The translations under genes were made by a program, and so were the position numbers. Source: Pseudoxanthomonas sp. SL93 (lineage in GTDB: Bacteria; Pseudomonadota; Gammaproteobacteria; Xanthomonadales; Xanthomonadaceae). Taken from it: a DNA stretch of 64,000 nt. Below the pieces are notes generated by a model, which made no database searches, had not been told where the DNA came from, and saw only the letters and a list, made by a program, of their open reading frames with translations. Shown one piece after another: positions 46,061 through 58,754 of the stretch (the first letter of the stretch is position 1; the number at the start of each line of letters is the position of its first letter). The DNA lies in assembly GCF_026625825.1 (NCBI RefSeq), contig NZ_CP113065.1, forward strand, positions 992,001 through 1,056,000, written 5' to 3'.

Positions 46061-48646
46061 TCAGGCCGCGACGGTGTCGGCCACGTCCTTGTAGTCCTGG
46101 ATCTGGTCGAAGTTCATATAGCGGTAGATGGTGTCGCCATTGGCGTTGATCACGCCGATGTCCGCCATGTACTCCTCGCGCGTCGGGATGCGCCCCAGCC
46201 GCGAACAGATCGCCGCCAGTTCCGCCGACCCCAGGTAAACATTGGTGTTGCGACCCAGGCGGTTGGGGAAGTTGCGGGTGGACGTGGAGAACACGGTGGC
46301 ACCTTCGCGCGCCTGCGCCTGGTTGCCCATGCACAGCGAGCAACCCGGCATTTCCATGCGCGCACCGGCGGTGCCGAACGTGCCGTAGTGGCCTTCCTTG
46401 GTCAGCTCGCTGGCATCCATCTTGGTCGGCGGCGCCACCCACAGGCGGGTCGGGATGTCGCGCTTGCCTTCCAGCAGCTTGGCAGCCGCGCGGAAGTGGC
46501 CGATGTTGGTCATGCACGAACCGATGAACACTTCATCGATCTTGGCACCGGCCACGTCGGACAGCGTCCTCACGTCGTCCGGGTCGTTCGGGCAGGCCAC
46601 GATCGGCTCGACGATCTCATCCAGGTTGATGTCGATGACGGCGGCGTACTCGGCATCGGCATCGCCTTCCAGCAGCTGCGGGTTGGCCAGCCATGCTTCC
46701 ATGGCCTTGATGCGGCGTGCCAGCGAACGGGCATCGGCATAGCCTTCGGCGATCATCCACTTCAGCAGCGTGATGTTGCTGTTGAGGTATTCGATGATCG
46801 GTTCCTTGTCGAGCTTGACCGTGCAGCCCGCGGCAGAGCGCTCCGCCGAGGCGTCGGACAGTTCGAACGCCTGCTCGACCTTCAGCTGCGGCAGGCCTTC
46901 GATCTCCAGGATGCGACCGGAGAAGATGTTCTTCTTGCCCTGCTTGGCCACGGTCAGCAGGCCGGACTTGATGGCGGCCAGCGGGATCGCATTGACCAGG
47001 TCACGCAGGGTGACGCCCGGCTGCATGGTGCCGCTGAAACGCACCAGCACCGATTCCGGCATGTCCAGCGGCATCACCCCGGTAGCCGCGGCGAAAGCGA
47101 CCAGGCCCGAACCGGCCGGGAACGAGATGCCCACCGGGAAGCGCGTGTGCGAGTCGCCGCCGGTACCGACGGTGTCCGGCAGCAGCATGCGGTTGAGCCA
47201 GCTGTGGATGACGCCGTCGCCCGGGCGCAGCGAGATGCCGCCGCGGTTGGAGATGAACTCCGGCAGCGTGTGGTGCGTCTTCACGTCGACCGGCTTGGGA
47301 TAGGCGGCGGTATGGCAGAACGACTGCATCACCAGGTCCGCGCTGAAGCCCAGGCAGGCCAGGTCCTTCAGTTCATCGCGGGTCATCGGGCCGGTGGTGT
47401 CCTGCGAGCCCACGGAGGTCATCTTCGGCTCGCAGTACGTGCCGGGACGCATGCCCTTGCCTTCCGGCAAGCCACACGCGCGTCCCACCATCTTCTGCGC
47501 CAGCGAGAATCCCTTGCCGGTATCGGGTGGGTCCATCGGCAGGCGGAACAGCGTGGACGGCGGCAGGCCGAGGGCCTCGCGCGCCTTGGCGGTCAGGCCG
47601 CGGCCGACGATCAGCGGGATGCGGCCACCGGCGCGCACTTCGTCGAACAGCACGTCGGACTTCACCTGGAACTCGGCGATCACGGCGCCGTCCTTCAGCG
47701 CCTTGCCTTCGTACGGGCGCAGTTCCACCACGTCGCCCATCGCCATCTGCGACACGTCCAGTTCGATCGGCAGCGCGCCGGCGTCTTCCATCGTGTTGTA
47801 GAAGATCGGGGCGATCTTGCTGCCCAGACACACGCCGCCGAAGCGCTTGTTGGGAATGAACGGGATGTCCTCGCCGGTGAACCACAGCACCGAGTTGGTC
47901 GCCGACTTGCGGCTGGAACCGGTACCGACGACGTCGCCCACGTAGGCGACCAGGTGGCCCTTGGCCTTCAGCGATTCGATGAACCTGATCGGGCCGCGCT
48001 TGCCGTCTTCCTCGGGCTCGATGCCTTCGCGGCGGTTCTTCAGCATGGCCAGCGCGTGCAGCGGAATGTCGGGACGCGTGGTGGCATCGGGCGCCGGCGA
48101 CAGGTCGTCGGTGTTGGTTTCCCCGGTCACCTTGAACACGGTGATCGTCAGGCTTTCCGGCACTTCCGGCTTGCTGGTGAACCACTCGGCATCCGCCCAG
48201 CTCTGCAGCACGGCCTTGGCGTTGGCATTGCCCTTCTCCGCCTTTTCCTGCACGTCATGGAAGGCATCGAACATCAGCAGCGTGTGCTTCAGCGCATCGG
48301 CGGCGATCGCGCCGACCTCGGCATCGTCCAGCAATTCGATCAGCGGATGGATGTTGTAGCCACCCAGCATGGTGCCCAGCAGCTCGGTGGCGCGCTGACG
48401 GCTGATCAGCGCGCTCTTCTCCGTGCCGAACGCCACCGCGGCCAGGTAGGACGCCTTGACCTTGGCGGCATCGTCCACGCCCGCGGGTACGCGATGGGTG
48501 ATCAGGTCGACCAGGAACTCGGCCTCCCCGGCCGGCGGCGCCTTCAACAGCTCGATGACCTCGGCGGTCTGCTGCGCGGTCAGCGGCAGCGGGGGGATGC
48601 CCAGCGCTGCGCGCTCGGCTACGTGGTGGCGATAGGCTTCCAACAT
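46061..48646 (-). CDS. acnB: Aconitate hydratase B
   Basis: An 861-residue TCA-cycle enzyme that converts citrate to isocitrate. I use the ATG at 48646 (GGAGCC site; the protein then begins [20 protein letters not shown] as in other AcnB). The HEAT-like domain is at ~1-160, the swivel domain (domain 4) is N-terminal as in AcnB, and the cluster cysteines lie in [17 protein letters not shown] and [12 protein letters not shown]. AcnB can also bind mRNA when it loses its iron-sulfur cluster. Part of the rpf neighbourhood. Confidence 0.96.
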   Translation of the reverse strand: MLEAYRHHVAERAALGIPPLPLTAQQTAEVIELLKAPPAGEAEFLVDLITHRVPAGVDDAAKVKASYLAAVAFGTEKSALISRQRATELLGTMLGGYNIHPLIELLDDAEVGAIAADALKHTLLMFDAFHDVQEKAEKGNANAKAVLQSWADAEWFTSKPEVPESLTITVFKVTGETNTDDLSPAPDATTRPDIPLHALAMLKNRREGIEPEEDGKRGPIRFIESLKAKGHLVAYVGDVVGTGSSRKSATNSVLWFTGEDIPFIPNKRFGGVCLGSKIAPIFYNTMEDAGALPIELDVSQMAMGDVVELRPYEGKALKDGAVIAEFQVKSDVLFDEVRAGGRIPLIVGRGLTAKAREALGLPPSTLFRLPMDPPDTGKGFSLAQKMVGRACGLPEGKGMRPGTYCEPKMTSVGSQDTTGPMTRDELKDLACLGFSADLVMQSFCHTAAYPKPVDVKTHHTLPEFISNRGGISLRPGDGVIHSWLNRMLLPDTVGTGGDSHTRFPVGISFPAGSGLVAFAAATGVMPLDMPESVLVRFSGTMQPGVTLRDLVNAIPLAAIKSGLLTVAKQGKKNIFSGRILEIEGLPQLKVEQAFELSDASAERSAAGCTVKLDKEPIIEYLNSNITLLKWMIAEGYADARSLARRIKAMEAWLANPQLLEGDADAEYAAVIDINLDEIVEPIVACPNDPDDVRTLSDVAGAKIDEVFIGSCMTNIGHFRAAAKLLEGKRDIPTRLWVAPPTKMDASELTKEGHYGTFGTAGARMEMPGCSLCMGNQAQAREGATVFSTSTRNFPNRLGRNTNVYLGSAELAAICSRLGRIPTREEYMADIGVINANGDTIYRYMNFDQIQDYKDVADTVAA

Positions 48647-48698
48647 GGTGGCTCCGGTCATTCGGTGGATCGGTGGAAAGGGAAATCCGGTGAAGTGC

Positions 48699-49100
48699 TT
48701 ATTCGGTCGCGGGCACGATCAGCTTCAATCCCTTGAAGTAATCGCGATGGAAAGCGGTGTTGAAGGTGATCAGGCCGTCGCCCTGCAACAGGGCATGCGC
48801 CCCGATCAGGAAGTCCGCGATCGGACGCGCCTCGCCGTTGCGCTGGCGGTGGCGGCGTTGCATCTCGCCGGCACGCAAGGCCGACTTGGCCTCGATGGCA
48901 CTGAAGTGCACGCCCATCTCCTCGAGCGCGGCCAGCGCATCGGCGCCGTTGCGCAGCGACGAGCAGAGCTCGGCCAGCGCCGCGTCGCAGAGCACCACCC
49001 GGCCGCTGCCCAGGCTCTGGCGCAGGCAGGCTTCAACCGCGTCGGCATGCGGGCCGTCGGTCAGCAGTTCCACCAGCACCGGGGCGTCGACGGCGATCAT
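48699..49100 (-). CDS. vapC: PIN-domain ribonuclease toxin (VapC family)
   Basis: A 133-residue PIN-domain protein. The acidic metal ligands are Asp in [13 protein letters not shown], Glu in [10 protein letters not shown], Asp in [13 protein letters not shown] and Asp near FHRDYFKGL. VapC toxins cleave tRNA or rRNA. Its start overlaps the stop of the AbrB-like antitoxin gene by 4 bp. The module lies between acnB and acnA. Confidence 0.87.
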   Translation of the reverse strand: MIAVDAPVLVELLTDGPHADAVEACLRQSLGSGRVVLCDAALAELCSSLRNGADALAALEEMGVHFSAIEAKSALRAGEMQRRHRQRNGEARPIADFLIGAHALLQGDGLITFNTAFHRDYFKGLKLIVPATE

Positions 49101-49309
49101 CCGGCCGCCTGCTCCTGGCCGCCCTCGGCGGTGGCATCCAGAGCGAACTTGCCACGCACGCGGGAAATCGCGTCGTCGACGCTCTTGCGCAGCACGATGC
49201 GGCTGCCTTCAAGCTCGACCTTCAGCACGCTGCCCTTTGTTAGGCCCAGTGCATCCCGTACCGCCTTGGGCAGGGTGATCTGGCCACGCTCCGCTACGGT
49301 TGCTTCCAT
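49097..49309 (-). CDS. vapB: AbrB/SpoVT-type antitoxin (VapB)
   Basis: A 70-residue antitoxin. The N-terminal swapped-hairpin DNA-binding domain reads VAERGQITLPKAVRDALGL, then LKVELEGSRIVLRK, the AbrB/MazE-like fold. The C-terminal 25 residues (acidic and Gln-rich) should wrap the PIN toxin. The AGTATG/CATACT repeats 20-55 bp upstream of its start fit an autoregulatory operator. Confidence 0.88.
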   Translation of the reverse strand: MEATVAERGQITLPKAVRDALGLTKGSVLKVELEGSRIVLRKSVDDAISRVRGKFALDATAEGGQEQAAG

Positions 49310-49326
49310 CGGGGAGGCCCCTCTTG

Positions 49327-49363
49327 AGTATGGGCAAATGATACATACTTTTGCTTGCATACT
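49327..49363 (-). promoter_or_regulatory. Operator-like repeats of the vapBC module
   Basis: AGTATG (49327-49332) and CATACT (49344-49349) form an inverted repeat with an 11-bp spacer, and a second CATACT lies at 49358-49363. AbrB-type antitoxins usually bind such repeats in their own promoter. Confidence 0.55.
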
Positions 49364-49591
49364 CCAGACAGCAAGCCTCGCGGGACCCGCGGCTGCCCGC
49401 CCCATCCGCTCGGAGAGCCTTGGAACATGTGACGTTCGCGCACCCGCAACGCCGTCCCGCCATGCGCCCTTGGTCGGGTCACGGACGTCATGCAATTGGC
49501 GGATAATCAACGCAAGCACTGACAAGACGCACAGGATCCGCGGCCTATGCTGGTTCCTGAGCCCTCCCCCATCAGCTACAGGAGCCCTCGC

Positions 49592-52360
<2,769 letters not shown>

Positions 52361-52543
52361 CGCCCGGACGCTCGGACGCCCGCACCCGCCTCACCCGCCG
52401 CAGTGCAAGCGGCGGGTGAGGTTTGTAAACGCGGACTCCTGGTTGAAGAACGACTTGCCGGTTTCCGCGGTGCGCGGCGTTTTCCGAGAAAGACTAGCGC
52501 GTCGCGCAGTAATCGGTCGTTTCGTCCTCCCGGGAGGTACGCC

Positions 52544-53020
52544 ATGAAACCCATATCGTCGTGTCACCGCATCCCCGTCCTCGCGAGCCTGCTGCTGGCA
52601 GCGGCATTGCCGTTGCACGCCGCGGGACCGGATCCCGCCGCCGCGAAGAAGCTGGCGGAGCAGCATGTCGCCGCACGCGACCGCGCCAGCGGCGATCCGC
52701 AGGCCTCCCACGAGGCTACCCAGGTGGAAGTGGCGGACCTCGAGGGCGACGGGCAGGACGAAATCATCGTGCTGTGGACGATGCTGGGCCCCACGTACTG
52801 GTCACACGGCGTCACCGTGCTCGCCGGCAAGGGTGATCGCTACCTGCCTGCCGGAGAAACGCAGGATCCGCTGGGCAGCGTGGAAGGCATGCAGGTGATG
52901 AAGGGCGTCATCCAGCTGACGACGAAATGGCCGGGGCCGAACGATCCGCGCTGTTGTCCCACCCTGCAGAAGACTCTTCGCTACCGCTGGGCATCGGACC
53001 GATTGATGCCCGTGAAGTGA
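52544..53020 (+). CDS. Secreted protein with an EF-hand/FG-GAP-like motif
   Basis: A 158-residue protein with a GGGAGG site and a signal peptide (cleavage near LHA-AG). VEVADLEGDGQDEIIVLW is a D-x-[DE]-G-D-G-x-D-E pattern, as in calcium-binding FG-GAP or dockerin-like repeats, followed by a folded C-terminal part with a CC pair (PRCCPT). Probably a periplasmic protein; role unknown. Stands alone between acnA and the lipoprotein gene. Confidence 0.7.
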   Translation: MKPISSCHRIPVLASLLLAAALPLHAAGPDPAAAKKLAEQHVAARDRASGDPQASHEATQVEVADLEGDGQDEIIVLWTMLGPTYWSHGVTVLAGKGDRYLPAGETQDPLGSVEGMQVMKGVIQLTTKWPGPNDPRCCPTLQKTLRYRWASDRLMPVK

Positions 53021-53038
53021 TGCGGACAGCCGGCGATG

Positions 53039-53521
53039 TCAGTGCGGCGCATCCCAATGGGCGTAATGGACCCGCCACTCGCCATCCTCCATGCGCCAGC
53101 CCGTCGTGACCTGATAGGTCTGCGCCTGTTGAGGCAACAGCCGGCCACTGCCTCCGGTCAACAACACCGGGAACTTCACCGTCGCATCCTCCCCCTGCAC
53201 GTGCACATCCAGCGGTCCCGTGGTGACCCCCACGCTGGCCTGGCCGAGCGTACTGACACGCAGAAGATTGTGCAGCGCACCACGATCCATGCCGCCACTG
53301 CCCGTGAATTCATCGCTGACGCCGGCCATGAAATCGCCCACGCGCTTCTGTTCGACCGCAGACTGCATGGCCGAAAACTGCTGGCGCAGGCGCTCTTCCG
53401 GCGGGGCCGAGCCGCACGCCACCATGCCCAGCGCCAGGCAAAGCCACGCCGTCCGCCTGTGCCACCGGTGCTGCCAAGTAACAACCACGTCCCCTGCCAT
53501 CAATGTCTTCGCCTTTTCCAT
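53039..53521 (-). CDS. Small lipoprotein-like secreted protein
   Basis: A 160-residue protein; the start may instead be the ATG at 53500. The N-terminus has WHRRTAWLCLALGMVACGSA, a signal sequence ending in a lipobox-like M-V-A-C, so it is probably a lipoprotein. The mature part is helical (LRQQFSAMQSAVEQKRVGDF) followed by a NTF2/DUF4440-like beta part with GDGEWRVHYAHW-type ending (EDGEWRVHYAHWD), which suggests a small ligand-binding fold. It is divergent from rpfB. Function unknown. Confidence 0.65.
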   Translation of the reverse strand: MEKAKTLMAGDVVVTWQHRWHRRTAWLCLALGMVACGSAPPEERLRQQFSAMQSAVEQKRVGDFMAGVSDEFTGSGGMDRGALHNLLRVSTLGQASVGVTTGPLDVHVQGEDATVKFPVLLTGGSGRLLPQQAQTYQVTTGWRMEDGEWRVHYAHWDAPH

Positions 53522-53614
53522 CCGGAACGGTATGCTCCCCTGAGCGCCCAGGAAAAGCGCGCACCCGTCGAACACTGCAATGCAACCCTTAAGACCCTGG
53601 GGAGGGAGTAGAAG

Positions 53615-55297
53615 ATGAGTCAGGATCGTCCGTGGTTCAAGAGTTACCCGCAAGGCGTGCCCCATGACGTCGACCTGGAGCAGTTCCGCTCCATCGTTTC
53701 CGTTCTGGAAGATTCCATCGGCAAGTATCGCGACCGCCCTGCGTTCCGGAACTTCGGCAAGACCCTGACCTACGGCGAGATCGACACGTTGAGCCGCCAG
53801 TTCGCGGCCTACCTGCTGGGCGAGTTGAAGCTGAAGAAGGGCGACCGCGTCGCCATCATGATGCCCAACTGCCTGCAGTATCCGATTGCCATCTTCGGCG
53901 TGCTGCGCGCAGGGCTGACGGTGGTCAACGTCAATCCGATGTACACCCCGCGCGAACTCAAGCACCAGCTGGTGGACTCCGGCGCCACCGTGCTGCTGGT
54001 GGTGGACAACTTCGGCAAGACGGTGCAGGAAGCGCTGCCGGGCACGCCCGTCAGGCAGGTCGTCACCACCGCGCTGGGCGACATGGTGGGATTCCCCAAG
54101 GGCGCGATCATCAACTTCGTGCTGAAGTACGTGAAGAAGATGGTGCCGGACTACGACATCCCCGGCACCGTGCGCTTCAAGGACACGCTGACGCTCGGGC
54201 AGCTGCACACGCTGCCGGACATCGAGATCGACCCGGGCGACATCGCCTTCCTGCAGTACACGGGTGGCACGACGGGCGTGGCAAAGGGCGCCATGCTGAC
54301 CCACCGCAACATGGTGGCCAACATGCAGCAGGCTGCCGCCTGGATCGGCCGCAACGTGCAGCCCGACGGCGAGCTCATCGTCACCGCGCTGCCGCTGTAC
54401 CATATCTTCGCGTTGACGGCGAACTGCCTGGTCTTCATGAAGTTCGGCGCGCTGAACCACCTGATCACCAATCCGCGCGACATGCCCGGATTCGTCAAGG
54501 AGCTCAGCAACATCCAGTTCACCGCCATCACCGGCGTCAACACGCTGTTCAACGGGCTGCTGAACACACCTGGCTTTGACCAGGTCGACTTCTCCCGTCT
54601 GCATCTCACCCTGGGTGGCGGCATGGCGGTGCAACGCGCCGTGGCCGAGAAGTGGAAGAAGGTCACCGGCGTCACCCTGGTGGAAGCGTATGGCCTGACC
54701 GAGACCTCGCCGGCCGCCTGCATCAACCCGATGGACCTGCAGGACTACAACGGTGCCATTGGCCTGCCCGTCCCCTCGACCGACGCGTGCCTGAAGGACG
54801 ACGACGGCAACGTGGTGGCAACAGGTGAAGTGGGCGAGCTGTGCATCAAGGGCCCGCAGGTGATGAAGGGCTACTGGCAGCGGCCGGAAGAAACCGCCAA
54901 CGTCATCGACGCCGACGGTTGGCTGCATACCGGCGACATGGCCAAGATGGACGACAACGGCTTCTTCTACATCGTCGATCGCAAGAAGGACATGATCCTG
55001 GTCTCCGGCTTCAACGTGTATCCGAATGAAGTGGAAGACGTGATCGCCGGCATCGAGGGCGTGCTGGAAGTGGCGGCCATCGGCGTACCGGACGAGAAGT
55101 CGGGTGAAGCGGTCAAGGTGTTCATCGTGAAGAAGGACCCCAACCTGACCGCCGACCAGATCAAGGCGTTCTGCCGCGACAACCTGACCGGCTACAAGCA
55201 GCCCCGGTATATCGAGTTCCGTACCGAGCTGCCCAAGACCAACGTGGGCAAGATATTGCGGAAGGAACTGCGGGATCCCCCTCCCGCTTCCCCCTGA
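53615..55297 (+). CDS. rpfB: Long-chain acyl-CoA ligase RpfB (FadD)
   Basis: A 560-residue AMP-forming fatty acyl-CoA ligase with a strong GGGAGGGAG site. The P-loop is YTGGTTGVAKGAMLTHRN, with VEAYGLTETSPAACINP, LHTGDMAKMDDNGFFYIVDR and the A10 region PKTNVGKILRKEL. In Xanthomonas RpfB is a FadD-like ligase that activates free fatty acids and turns over DSF. It lies directly upstream of rpfF and has its own terminator. Confidence 0.95.
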   Translation: MSQDRPWFKSYPQGVPHDVDLEQFRSIVSVLEDSIGKYRDRPAFRNFGKTLTYGEIDTLSRQFAAYLLGELKLKKGDRVAIMMPNCLQYPIAIFGVLRAGLTVVNVNPMYTPRELKHQLVDSGATVLLVVDNFGKTVQEALPGTPVRQVVTTALGDMVGFPKGAIINFVLKYVKKMVPDYDIPGTVRFKDTLTLGQLHTLPDIEIDPGDIAFLQYTGGTTGVAKGAMLTHRNMVANMQQAAAWIGRNVQPDGELIVTALPLYHIFALTANCLVFMKFGALNHLITNPRDMPGFVKELSNIQFTAITGVNTLFNGLLNTPGFDQVDFSRLHLTLGGGMAVQRAVAEKWKKVTGVTLVEAYGLTETSPAACINPMDLQDYNGAIGLPVPSTDACLKDDDGNVVATGEVGELCIKGPQVMKGYWQRPEETANVIDADGWLHTGDMAKMDDNGFFYIVDRKKDMILVSGFNVYPNEVEDVIAGIEGVLEVAAIGVPDEKSGEAVKVFIVKKDPNLTADQIKAFCRDNLTGYKQPRYIEFRTELPKTNVGKILRKELRDPPPASP

Positions 55298-55301
55298 CCC
55301 C

Positions 55302-55333
55302 AAGGCCGGCGCAATGCCGGCCTTTCTTTTTTG
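55302..55333 (+). terminator. Terminator of rpfB
   Basis: AAGGCCGGC (55302-55310) and GCCGGCCTT (55316-55324) form a 9-bp stem followed by TTCTTTTTT. A textbook intrinsic terminator, which indicates that rpfF needs its own promoter. Confidence 0.9.
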
Positions 55334-55356
55334 GGTCAATGGCTTACCGGCATTTT

Positions 55357-55372
55357 AGTGATAGGCATCACG
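55357..55372 (+). promoter_or_regulatory. CRP/Clp-like (or FNR-like) palindrome upstream of rpfF
   Basis: AGTGATAGGCATCACG contains the GTGA-N6-TCAC core of CRP/Clp boxes and the GTGAT-N4-ATCAC symmetry of FNR-type sites. It lies about 180 bp upstream of the rpfF ATG, between the rpfB terminator and rpfF. Clp is a known regulator in the DSF pathway of Xanthomonas, so a role here is plausible. Confidence 0.45.
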
Positions 55373-55550
55373 TTTTTATGACGGCAACCACGTGAATGCT
55401 TGTCCAGTGCCGTAACGCCTGCCACCGGACCGGTTTAATCCCGGGTTCAGGCGTAGGATCGCGCGCAGCGGACCATCGTTCAGCTAACCGCCAGAGCCTT
55501 TCCCCCACCGCTTTACCCGCAACAATCATCGCCGCCGAGGAGCAAAACCC

Positions 55551-56420
55551 ATGAACAACGTCGAAAAACTGCAGCGCACCCGTACCTTCTCCACCATCCG
55601 CGTGGAATCCGCGCCCGACGGCAACAGCCACTGGATGTACATGCACAACGATGCCGCCAGCGGCTCGCGTCCATGCTTCCGCAGCGACCTCCTCGACGAG
55701 ATGTGGAGCTTCACCTCTTCCATCACCCTGCGCGAAAGCGAGCGTCAGGTCGGCCGCCTCCGCCACTTCGTGCTGGCTTCGTCGGCCAACGCCTTCAACC
55801 TGGGCGGCGATCTTGACCTGTTCTCCAAGCTGATCCGCAGCAACGACCGCGAGCACCTGCTGGCGTATGCCCGTCGCTGCATCGATGGCGTGTACACGCT
55901 GCATACCGGCCTGGGCGGGGACGTCCGCACCATCGCGCTGCTGCAGGGCGATGCACTGGGGGGTGGCCTGGAGATGGCGCTGGCCTGCCACACCATCGTG
56001 GCCGAGGAAGGCGTCGAGATGGGGCTGCCGGAAGTGCTGTTCGGCCTGTTCCCGGGCATGGGCGCCTACTCGTTCCTGTGCAAGCGCGTGGCCCCGCAGT
56101 TGGCCGAACGCATCATCCTGGAAGGCAACATGTACACCAGCGAGCAGTTCCACCAGATGGGCATCGTGGATGTGCTGGTGCCCAAGGGCCAGGGCGAGGC
56201 CGCCGTGCAGGACCTGATCCGCCAGCAGCAGCGCGCACCGCATTCGCACCTGGCGATGAACGCCGTGCGCGGCATCTCGCAGCGCGTCAGCTACGACGAA
56301 CTGATGAACATCACCGAAGTCTGGGTGGATACCGCACTGGCACTGGGCGACAAGTCGCTGCGCATGATGGAACGCATCGTGCGTGCGCAGGAACGTCGCG
56401 CCAGCACCCATGCAGCCTGA
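55551..56420 (+). CDS. rpfF: DSF synthase RpfF (enoyl-CoA hydratase/thioesterase)
   Basis: A 289-residue crotonase-fold enzyme that makes cis-2-unsaturated fatty acid signals (DSF) from acyl-ACP. The two catalytic glutamates fall exactly at Glu141 (ALGGGLEMALACHTIV) and Glu161 (GLPEVLFGLFPGMGAYS), the numbering known from Xanthomonas RpfF. The hydrophobic pocket block NAFNLGGDLDLF is present. The GGAGCA site is about 8 bp before the ATG. Convergent with rpfC, as in all rpf loci. Confidence 0.97.
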   Translation: MNNVEKLQRTRTFSTIRVESAPDGNSHWMYMHNDAASGSRPCFRSDLLDEMWSFTSSITLRESERQVGRLRHFVLASSANAFNLGGDLDLFSKLIRSNDREHLLAYARRCIDGVYTLHTGLGGDVRTIALLQGDALGGGLEMALACHTIVAEEGVEMGLPEVLFGLFPGMGAYSFLCKRVAPQLAERIILEGNMYTSEQFHQMGIVDVLVPKGQGEAAVQDLIRQQQRAPHSHLAMNAVRGISQRVSYDELMNITEVWVDTALALGDKSLRMMERIVRAQERRASTHAA

Positions 56421-56555
56421 TCTGATCGCATAGCGTCAACCTACGCCATCACAGGGGGCGGGAAATGCGCAATGCATTTCTTCGAGTGGCGGGCCGACGA
56501 ATGTCGCCCGCCCGCAGCCCTTCCGGTCAGCCGGCTTAGACGCCCGCACCGCCTT

Positions 56556-58751
56556 TTACTGGCGCTCGCCGCCACCCTGCTCCGCGGCATGCTGGGCACG
56601 CTCACGGGCTTCCAGCGCCGCCCGGCCCTGGGCCAGATGCGAGTTGACCGTCGCCAGCCTGTGCCGCCATTCGCGCGAGATCTGCCAGTCCGCCAGGCGC
56701 ATCAGCTCGCCCGCTGACGCCGCCAGCTTGACCAGGCCCAGGTTGCTGGCCACGCCCTTCAATGCGTGGGCATGCTCGCGCAGGTGCTCGCCCTCGCCTT
56801 TTTCCATCGCATGCGCCATGGCACCGATGCAGCCATCGGCGTCGTTGAGGCATTGCGCGATGAATTCGCGCTCGAATGCTTCACCCATGCCCAGCGCGGT
56901 CAGCTCGTCCAGCACGCTGACATCCAGCACGCCATCGGAAACCGAAATCTCGCCGCGCGCCGGCGAGGCGTTGGCGGCGCCCGCCATGGCCTTGCCGTTG
57001 GTGGCGATATCGGCCAGCGCGTCCAGCAGCCGCGTCGCAACGACGGGCTTGGCGAGGAAGGCGCGTGCGCCGGCCTGCTCGCAACGCTGGATGGATTCCG
57101 GGGTGACGTCGGCGCTGAGGATCAGCACCGGTGTGCGGCTGCCGCTGCCGGCTTCCATCACCCGCAGCTGCTTCAGCAGATCGAGGCCACTGAGGCCCGG
57201 CATGTGCAGGTCGCAGATCACCGCGTCATAAGCCGCCGATTCCAGTGCATTGAGCACGTCTTCGCCGCCGTTGACGCAGGTGATGCGATGGCCGGCCTTC
57301 TGCAGCAGGCGCTGTACGACCATGCGGTTCGCTTCGTGATCGTCGGCCACCAGGATCTGCATGGCGCGCACGCGGGCGCGGTGGCGCAGGAAAGGATCGG
57401 AGAACGCGATGATGTTCTCGGCGCCTGCCTGCTCGGATTCGTCCAGCCAGTTGGCATGTCCTTCCACCGCAGGCACATGGACGCGTTCGGGCACGGCTTC
57501 GAAAGGCAGTTCCACCCAGAAGCAGCTGCCACGCTGTTCGTTGCTTTCGAAGCCGATGGTGCCGCCCATGGCTTCGGTCAGGCCCTTGGCAATCGTGGTG
57601 CCCAGGCCGGTGCCGCCATAGCGGCGCGACAGGCTGCCGTCGGCCTGTTCGAACGCTTCGAACAGGCGCTCGCGCAGGGCGACCGGAATGCCGATGCCGG
57701 TATCGGTGACGGTGAAGCGCAGGCGGATGTGCCCGCCTTCGACCAGGGTGGGCGTGACCGCAAGACGCACTTCGCCCTCATCGGTGAACTTGACCGCATT
57801 GCCGGCCAGGTTCAGCAGCACCTGGCGCAGGTGTCCGGCGTCGCCTCGCAGCCTGGTGGGAATGGAGGCGTCCACGTGGCCTTCGTAACGCACCTGCTTG
57901 CCGCGCGCCTGCGGCAGCAGGATCAGGCCGATGCTTTCGACCAGCTCGCGCGTGGAGAATTCGACGATGTTGAGCTTGAGCTTGCCGGCCTCGATCGCCG
58001 AGATGTCCAGCACGTCTTCCACCAGGCCCAGCAACGTGCGCGTGGACGCCTGGATGGTCGACAGGCATTCGCGCTGCTCGCTGTCCAGCCGGGTGGTGGC
58101 CAGCAGTTCCGACATGCCCGCCAGGCCGTTCAAGGGCGTGCGGAACTCATGGCTCATGTTGGCCAGGAAACGGCTCTTGGCCTCGTTGGCACGGCGCGAT
58201 TCCTCGTTGGCGCGGGTCAACTCGCGCAGCAGGCCCGACAGGTACATCGGCACGGCGATCAGGCCCACCCACAGGCCCAGGCCCAGGCTGAGGTTCTGCT
58301 GCCAGTACGGGTTCAACGCGATGACGGTGCCGAAGCTGAGGCACGCCGACACCACGGCCCCCACCAGATACTTGTTGCCGTAGCGGAGACCATTGCCGAC
58401 GGTCACCCACATCAGGATGACGTACAGCCACGCCAACGGCTCGCCTTTCAGCACCATCGCGATGGTCATCAGGCCATAGTCGGTGACCATGCCGATGATG
58501 CGCCGGGTGTGCGACTTGCCGGGGGAAAGCAGGATGCCGATGAACAGCGCCAAGCCGACGCCTGCGCCCACGCCGCTCATCAGCGCGGACCAGCGGTAGA
58601 CGTCCGGCGGCAGGCTGCCGTAGGCGGCCGCCACCATCATGTAGACGATGACACCGGTGAAGATGATGACGCGGATGGCCGTCTGGCCATGCTCGCTGTC
58701 AGGGCGGTTGGCCAGGCGGCTGCGGATCCAGGAAACCAGGTTGGATTGCAT
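56556..58751 (-). CDS. rpfC: Hybrid sensor kinase RpfC
   Basis: A 731-residue hybrid histidine kinase that senses DSF. Five membrane helices lie within residues ~25-185. The HisKA domain has the phosphorylated His in [19 protein letters not shown], and the ATPase domain includes [27 protein letters not shown] and [13 protein letters not shown]. The receiver domain has the Asp in [17 protein letters not shown], and the Hpt domain has the His in [15 protein letters not shown]. Unphosphorylated RpfC restrains RpfF; DSF binding leads to phosphotransfer to RpfG. It follows rpfG by only 3 bp. Confidence 0.96.
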   Translation of the reverse strand: MQSNLVSWIRSRLANRPDSEHGQTAIRVIIFTGVIVYMMVAAAYGSLPPDVYRWSALMSGVGAGVGLALFIGILLSPGKSHTRRIIGMVTDYGLMTIAMVLKGEPLAWLYVILMWVTVGNGLRYGNKYLVGAVVSACLSFGTVIALNPYWQQNLSLGLGLWVGLIAVPMYLSGLLRELTRANEESRRANEAKSRFLANMSHEFRTPLNGLAGMSELLATTRLDSEQRECLSTIQASTRTLLGLVEDVLDISAIEAGKLKLNIVEFSTRELVESIGLILLPQARGKQVRYEGHVDASIPTRLRGDAGHLRQVLLNLAGNAVKFTDEGEVRLAVTPTLVEGGHIRLRFTVTDTGIGIPVALRERLFEAFEQADGSLSRRYGGTGLGTTIAKGLTEAMGGTIGFESNEQRGSCFWVELPFEAVPERVHVPAVEGHANWLDESEQAGAENIIAFSDPFLRHRARVRAMQILVADDHEANRMVVQRLLQKAGHRITCVNGGEDVLNALESAAYDAVICDLHMPGLSGLDLLKQLRVMEAGSGSRTPVLILSADVTPESIQRCEQAGARAFLAKPVVATRLLDALADIATNGKAMAGAANASPARGEISVSDGVLDVSVLDELTALGMGEAFEREFIAQCLNDADGCIGAMAHAMEKGEGEHLREHAHALKGVASNLGLVKLAASAGELMRLADWQISREWRHRLATVNSHLAQGRAALEARERAQHAAEQGGGERQ

Positions 58752-58754
58752 GGC

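Noticed and set aside
45635..48736. Plus-strand open frame of about 1030 codons
   Set aside because: It is antisense to acnB and part of the KAS III gene, both well supported.
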